The notes beneath the pieces were generated by a model, which was not told the origin of the DNA, ran no database searches, and saw only the letters and a program-made list of their open reading frames with translations. Both the position numbers and the translations under genes were made by a program. DNA of 64,000 nucleotides from Lates calcarifer. Its lineage: Eukaryota > Chordata > Actinopteri > Centropomidae. Location of the stretch: assembly GCF_001640805.2 (NCBI RefSeq), contig NC_066849.1, positions 26,161,237 through 26,225,236 on the forward strand, given 5' to 3'. This document shows, in pieces, positions 57,813 to 64,000 of the stretch. Positions within the stretch are counted from its first letter, which is position 1; each line of letters opens with the position of its first letter.

Positions 57813-57990
57813 TACAGAATATGATCCAGAGTTGCTGTGTGACTGCACTGACACCTCACTCACTGTTTCTGTATTCAGCGGTGATCATTTAGCAATTAGT
57901 CATGAGAACACACATTGGTAATTATAAGTGTGACAAGTAATGGTATGTGTTCATTAGTCACTATGTGTGTGTATGTGTGTGTGTGTGTGT
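57302..57990. repeat. Cluster of GT/CA microsatellites
   Basis: GT at 57302-57320, CA at 57690-57711, GT at 57781-57811 and GT at 57965-57990, with CA inverted relative to the others. Confidence 0.9.
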
Positions 57991-59465
57991 CTTTGGATGA
58001 CAAGCTGAATGCACAGATGCACTGCTGTGAGTCAAGAGACGACGGCTTCAGTTTTACATTAAAGAAATTATCTGTGACATTTCCTTATGACTGTTTGTTT
58101 TATGGCTGAGTTATTGGCTGAACAGTCTGGATACATGAGTCTGGCTTTGTGCTGTTAGAGGTCTGAGTGCATACAGGTAGTGCAGATGATGCTCAGGCTC
58201 AGTGGAACAGCTTCCATAGCTACGAAACTGTTTGTCTTGAAATAGAGACGGAGCAGAACAGAAACAGATGCTGCTGTTCCAGTAAAGTTAGGACAAAGTT
58301 TAGTTGTGTCTCGTTGTCATTACACTGGATTTATGTTGATTAAATCAGACAGTGTCACAATCACAAAATACTGATTGTATCCATACAGCACAGCAGCTTT
58401 AGAGTGACTGCAGTTATCAAATTGAACCACTATTTTGCTCTATCATCTGACAGCGGAAACAGCTATATTAAGATTTAAGTCGTATTATCGCTGATCACAG
58501 AGCAGCTGTGTCTGCTGCCACACTGTGACTGAAGCTTCCTGTTCACTGATTTTAACTAGCGACACAGCTGATGATAAACCACATCTGTTATCATTTACCT
58601 GTGTTGATTTTATCAGACAATGTAGTAAACATAAAGTGACTTGGTAACCATGCTGTCTGTGCACCACATGTTTGGTGTTTGATAAATGAAAACTGGGTTT
58701 TCAGTATTTTCCTGTTGTTCAGGTGTTTCACGTCTGACAGAACCTCTAGTAAAGACGTGCAGATGTAGTCCTGCTGACATAACAGCTAACAGATAAAAAT
58801 ACAAATTAGCTGTGAACATGCTCTCAGTAGTTAACAACAATAACCCATGTAGCTAGCTTACTTGCTAACTGTTTGCCACCTTAAACACTAACTAAACAAA
58901 AGTTCACACAGCTTCTTTAAAACCGATATTTGCAACACTGACTAACCAGTTTGACCGCAGTCTGTTCTTTGTGAAGTACCTTATAATCTGTCAGAACAGA
59001 TAAAATCGGATGGTGTGACACAGCTAATGCGATAGCATGGGATCAGTTTATTTCAGTCTGAAGTTTAGCTGTTTCAAACGCTGCTGGAGCCACCGGAACC
59101 TTTGTCTTTTGTTTTTTAGCCTTGGATACGTCAACAAGCACAAATTTAGGCCATATCTTTTTGTCATCCTGTAACATGAATCCTCATGAGCTGGACATCA
59201 GTTTGAGCAGGATCCATGATAGAGATGCAGTGTGTCATATTTCACAGCGAGAGAGAGAGATTTATACAGTACACATCCTCATAGTCACGTCTCAATTTAG
59301 CCCACAGCTTCCTACTGCTTCACTCTGAATTACAGACAAGTGAAAATGATGGGAGGATGAAGGACGAGAGGCGGGGGGAGGAGGAGGAGGGGAGGTGTGT
59401 ATGTAATGAAGGGAAGAGGAAGTGATGAGGGGAAGATGGAGGGGAGAAAAGGGAGCGGGTGAGTC
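57990..59465. other. No gene seen
   Basis: AT-rich sequence. Purine-rich DNA at 59345-59460 next to a GT array. No exon. Confidence 0.55.

Positions 59466-59468
<3 letters not shown>

Positions 59469-59496
<28 letters not shown>
59469..59496. repeat. (GT)n microsatellite
   Basis: About fourteen GT units. Confidence 0.92.
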
Positions 59497-59499
<3 letters not shown>

Positions 59500-59621
59500 G
59501 GTAAATAAGAGTGAAGGTGGCAGATCTGTGAGCTGAGGGGAGTCTGCAGGGCACAGATGCCTGTTGTCAAATCAGATCACTCTCCGTCACATAAACAGAT
59601 GCCATCCCCAGGCTCACGGTT

Positions 59622-59655
<34 letters not shown>

Positions 59656-59656
59656 C

Positions 59657-59689
<33 letters not shown>

Positions 59690-59714
59690 CGTGTGTGTGT
59701 GTGAGAGAGAGAGA
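59622..59714. repeat. 34-bp higher-order repeat made of GT and GA runs
   Basis: A unit of a GT run, a GA run and a closing C occurs at 59623-59656 and 59657-59690, with a shorter third copy to 59714. The two full units are the same length, which indicates duplication of a compound microsatellite as a block. Confidence 0.9.
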
Positions 59715-59719
59715 AGGCC

Positions 59720-61050
59720 TCGGTGCGAGGTGTCACCATCATCACTGTTTCCCAAATTTCCTCTGGGACCCTGGTGCATTTCACTGCCTGAAACCTGTTG
59801 CTCTCTGTAGCTGAACACATTTTCTTACGCCAAGGTTTTGTCTCCAGGATCATTTATTTATGTGATTTATTTATTCTGGCTTAATTTTTTTTTTTAATTT
59901 TTAATTCATTAACTCAACAAAATTATTTCTTTGCAAAGCAATAACCCCTTTGAGGCTGTGGCTTACAGTGATATTAGAACAGCTCTGATTGATAAAGACT
60001 GAGTTGATCAGGATATTGCCAGTAACTGTGCAGCTGTTATATTAGTGTTTGACTCTGGACAACTGTGTTTTTAATTGTATGTTGCCAGAAGCAGAGATAT
60101 TGCTATTGCAGAGACAATTCACTGACATGACTTCACATCATTAACTCATCATATTTGTCTGCTCTGGGTGATCAGAGGTGGGTGGATTGAGCAGCAGCAA
60201 CAGGAGATGTTTCTCCAGCGTAGCTGTGTTGTTCCTCTCACAGAGAGTGAATTAAAAGGAAGCTAACTAAGAAATAGTCACATTCAAACTTTGCTCACAT
60301 ACTTGTATTGATTCTCCTGTTTGGACTGATTGTTAGCTGTAGTGTCAGCAGTTCTGTGTGTGTGTGTGGATCAGGATATGACCTGTTCACCATGATGATG
60401 CGTCGGGTCTTTGATCCAATTAAACAGCTTCTCTCTCACCGTAACACCACATTATGAAAACATGAGCGTTGAAGCGCTCTGGCCTACATGCTTCTTACCT
60501 GGGAGGAAAATCTGTTCTTCTCTCAGCAGAGAAATTATTCATGACCACAGAGGGAGAGAGAGTGTGCACTTTACCTCCTCCTTTCTTTAGATAGTTTGTG
60601 TATGTGTGTGTTCGTGGTTCACATTTTGAGTTGTCTGTATTTAGCAGAGCTGGAGGCATGGCTTTAGGGATGGTGATCTCGGTCAGCAGGTCGGTCCATC
60701 ACTCTGCTCCAGTGTCTTTTATCCTCACAGGATGAGCTGTTGTACAGATCTCTGACGTTTCTTGTTATCAGGTCAAAAAGTCAGTTTGGTCAGTTTCTTG
60801 TCTTTTATCAACTCACAGTCAGGTTTTCTTCACAGTGAGCTGTCCAGCTCATTGGTCCACCTTTCAGTGGTCTTTATCTACAATCTCAGCTGTTGAGGTC
60901 GCTGTTTAGATCCATGTGGCAAATACATTCTCTCAGCAGGAAAGAGACTTCATCCTAATGACATTTATCACTGTTAAACTGACCCTAACCCTAGCCCCAG
61001 GTGACATCTTCACACGTCTTATTTTCTCTGAACAACTGTCCAAAACTTAA
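59720..61050. other. No gene seen
   Basis: AT-rich DNA; tttttttttt/aattttt run near 59885-59905. No recognised exon. Confidence 0.55.
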
Positions 61051-61054
61051 AATG

Positions 61055-61145
61055 TTCTGTTATAATGATATGAAGCGACAATTTCAACTAAATTCACTAG
61101 TTAATCGACTAATTGTTTCAGCTCTAGGCCTAATATTGTAAATAA
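61055..61145. repeat. Dispersed repeat fragment (…ACTAATTGTTTCAGCTCTA)
   Basis: gttaatcgactaattgtttc followed by agctcta is a phrase that ends a very common fish dispersed repeat as I remember it. Only this end is recognisable. Confidence 0.45.
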
Positions 61146-62810
61146 AAATAGCAGTCTTGTTTTTCATTTCCCAGCCTTCTCTCTAGATTCTCTAACAAGG
61201 TCCCCGTTCTGAAAGTGACTCTTTGTGCTGCTCACAGATGGCTGATGACTCTCTGTGACGTGTGAAGTTTTTTTCTCTCCCTCCCAAATGTCTGTTAATA
61301 AAACTGGTGCAGAGCTGCAGTGACACATCATGTGTTATTCACAAGAAACACTGAGATGTGGGTCAAGAAGTAACACAAGAAATCTGCAGCACGTTGGCAT
61401 CGTGTAATATTCATCGTTTGCTGTGATGAAACAATTTTTATCCAAATGTATTTCAGAAAGAAACAAGGGAAATGAAACTCGCTTCAGTAGCTAAACCAGA
61501 TCAACCACACACTGCTTTTAATAATCTATGTTTCCTCACAGTCTTTCCTCTGCTGTTCAGCCTGTGGTCATTAATTAAAAACCAAAGCAGGGAACACCCA
61601 ATTCAGATCTTTTTATACAGTACAAGCAAAAAAAAGACGTGACAATTAGGATTTAAAGCAGCAAAAGATCCTCAGCTTTTGGGGTCTTTTGATGAGGCTG
61701 ACAGAAAGGAGATCTCCTCTTCCATTCTTCTCTTTTTCCAGTTTGATCTTTGCCTCTCTCTCTTCTCTCGCTCTTACTCTCAGCAAATTAGAACATGACC
61801 CAATTTCTGTCAGTTTTTAAGCAGACTCGTCTGTGGGAGTTAGATAGTGCTGGCTCGCAGCCTCCTGGTGGGTGTGAAGGAGCGTGTTTCTCACCCATAT
61901 ATACTGTATATATGAAGAACTTACTGTACAACTCAGCGTGTTGCCTGGATGCCTGAAAAATGCAGAATTCACACATTCACTATTGATAGCACATTGCATC
62001 ATTTAGCGCTGGAAGGTGAAGAAGGAGCAGATGAAATGTGAGCTGGGTGAGGGGACGACGCAGGCTGAGGGAGAAGTCCAGTCTTAAATAACATTTGAAG
62101 TGCAGCCCTGCTCTTCTTCAGTCAGTCCCTCCACACTGAGCTCGACTTTCATCTCATCTTTTCCTCCTCGACCTCCCGCCGCGCCCTCGACTCCCCCCCT
62201 TTCCATCCATCCCTCTGTCCGCTCATCCATTCACTGCTGCTGCACGCCATCACAAGCATCATTACCACGGCTCCATGCTGGGCCTCATATACTCGTCCGT
62301 CTTCCCCTCTTCTACGTCTTCTGAGAGGGAAACACGAGGGCAAGAAAGGAGGCTCAGGCAAGAGGTGGCTGGATGAAGACAGAGATGGAGAGGGTGAGGA
62401 GCACGGGAGGCGTGATGGAGATGTTGTCAGGGGGAGAGAGATGTGGAGCTGCAGGGAGGGGGGAGTTCCTCAGCTCTGGTTGACTCGTCTGTCAGGAGGA
62501 ACGACTGCAGTGCCCTTGGCTGAGATGAGTGGCGACCATAGAGACACATGGACAAGAGGAGTGTTTGAGTGTTAGTCTGTAAATGATCTTGTTCACACTG
62601 GATGTATGGGGGTGAAGTCATGCACACACAGACACTGGGCAATCATCCTGTTGACACTGAAGCCCAGCAATTACCTATTGATCATCCTCCTATAATTTAA
62701 AGCACAAGTCTGTCAACAAGTCCCTTCAAAATGTCCAAACCAGCAACAAACTGATCATAATGACACGTATTGTGTGTGTGTGTGTTCTTGTATCTTATTC
62801 TCCTGAGCTC
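61145..62810. other. No gene seen
   Basis: Contains a short AT palindrome catatata-ctg-tatatatg (about 61896-61914), and a pyrimidine-rich then purine-rich switch at 62100-62470 with some CpGs. No exon recognised. Confidence 0.5.
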
Positions 62811-62814
62811 AAAT

Positions 62815-62944
62815 GTTCAGAAACTATAAAAACACATCAGTGAACCACACTGTTGCTTTCTTTATTACAATAAACACACACACACACTGTAGTTTATTTT
62901 GACTCACACACAGTCCTTCTGCTCCAAATATTCACCAGAGCAAC
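62815..62944 (-). repeat. Dispersed repeat family X, copy 4 (inverted)
   Basis: The reverse strand reads gtgaatatttggagcagaag, gagtcaaaataaactacagt and gtgtgtgtttattg, matching the 3' half of the family at 44.7 and 50.1 kb. Confidence 0.7.
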
Positions 62945-64000
62945 GTTTTAATGAGAAAAATGAAATGATAAAGATTCAGCAGGACCCCAGACAGGACAGA
63001 GACGTTAGAAACACTCATTCACTTCTCAGCAGATAAATAACAGTTAATAGATAATAGTTCAGAGATGTCAGATTAAATGGTGCAGGGTGAGGTAGGGAAG
63101 AGGGGGAGGTTCTGGGCCTTGGGCTATGGTCATGGCATTTGTTGACAATGAGTAACTGATCCAGCTGCTGATCACCTAATTTTGTTCACCTGTCTAAGGT
63201 GAACTAAGGAAAGGTACAAAAGCACATCAGCAGCATAAAGTAAAACTCTCATACTGAGGCAAACAGCTTTTCTCACTGCCATGAAGTGACTGTTAGAAAT
63301 CTATAAAATGTTTTGTCTGTGTGTCTACTCTCTCCCTACACATGCTATACATCCCTGTGTACCACATATATTGTATTTTCTCCATTCTCTGCCCTCCTGG
63401 GGGCTGTGGAGGAGATGTGGTGCAGTGATGGGAAAAGGACACAGGGAATAATTGCTGCTTTTGAAAGGCGGACAGTGAGACTGAAAATGTGAGACCTTTT
63501 CACGTGGTCCCTGAAGATTTCACTCATATCTTTTAGAGTGGACGGAGCCTCACGAGGATGAAATGGGAGATCTGTCTGCTCTTACATGTGAGTGTAACTT
63601 TAAGATCAAGTGTCCGTCAGAAACCTGCAGAAAGACAAACTGTCAGGGAGATTTCATTATAAAAATGATGCAGTTGGAGCATTTTGTTCCACCATTCTGC
63701 TGCTTTATGCCACTTATTCGGCCTGTGGAATAAAATGTTAGTGAGCAATTACAGAGGGAAAATGTAGACATGTGGGTTTTGTTAACTAATAATGAGGTAA
63801 ATGGCAGCATGAAAGGTCAAACAATTCAGATTTACAGTCATTACTGTGCAGGTCAGTGGATTCCCATGTGTTTAGACTGAGATTTAATTTAAACTTGACT
63901 CATAATCTAAATGCCAAGTTCACATTTTACACACCAATCAGCCAGGCTGGAAATAAGACACATGAATCATTGTTTCTTAACCTTTTCTGACATGTGGACC
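62945..64000. other. No gene seen to right edge
   Basis: Ordinary AT-rich sequence without recognisable exons or elements. Confidence 0.5.

Noticed and set aside
26000..64000. Retroviral or LTR coding remnants
   Set aside because: No gag, protease, polymerase or envelope-like stretch recognised in any listed frame.

Overview
The window is vertebrate, most likely teleost (percomorph-type), nuclear DNA. It is AT-leaning and has no long open reading frames. It carries dozens of CA/TG and GA microsatellites, decayed minisatellites, and fragments of interspersed repeats of the kind scattered through spiny-rayed fish genomes. The only gene I can support is a multi-exon tetraspanin on the minus strand, closest to TSPAN1 as I remember that family. 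It has four coding exons here (13393-13337, 8662-8456, 6321-6247, 378-280), all joined in phase 0 with good splice sites. Together they encode residues 1-146 (TM1, small loop, TM2, TM3, start of the large extracellular loop). The CCG-bearing rest of the large loop, TM4 and the C-terminus lie beyond base 1, off the left edge.

The transcript starts further right. A consensus acceptor sits 6 bases before the ATG codon of the first coding exon. A strong upstream exon candidate is at 17187-17113. That candidate carries its own well-placed ATG, open and in frame with the tetraspanin ATG, so a 25-residue hydrophobic N-terminal extension is possible. This is the most interesting gene-level observation.

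Layout: 1-17200 is the tetraspanin with introns of about 5.9, 2.1, 4.7 and 3.7 kb. These introns hold repeat debris (a LINE reverse-transcriptase fragment, a tRNA-SINE-like element, an AAGTCT array, a CAG array) and several stretches with the low-repeat, homeodomain-site-rich texture of conserved enhancers. From 17.2 to 64 kb I see no convincing protein-coding gene. That part looks like a gene desert or very long introns, with islands of enhancer-like sequence (about 18.0-18.9, 23.8-24.4, 33.3-33.7, 36.4, 43.0, 47.6-48.1, 49.7, 50.9-51.1 and 52.0-52.7 kb) between repeats. One small CpG-richer patch at 35.39-35.54 kb could be a first exon or promoter of an unrecognised plus-strand transcript, at low confidence.

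Notable structural DNA: a perfect 19-bp-arm hairpin in a tetraspanin intron; a 31-nt palindrome; two decayed minisatellites of the same unit in opposite orientation 1.4 kb apart; a dispersed repeat family with four copies, two as a head-to-head inverted pair; and a shuffled inverted duplication at 34.1-34.5 kb. Enhancer and repeat-family calls rest on reading alone, without alignment, and are marked accordingly.
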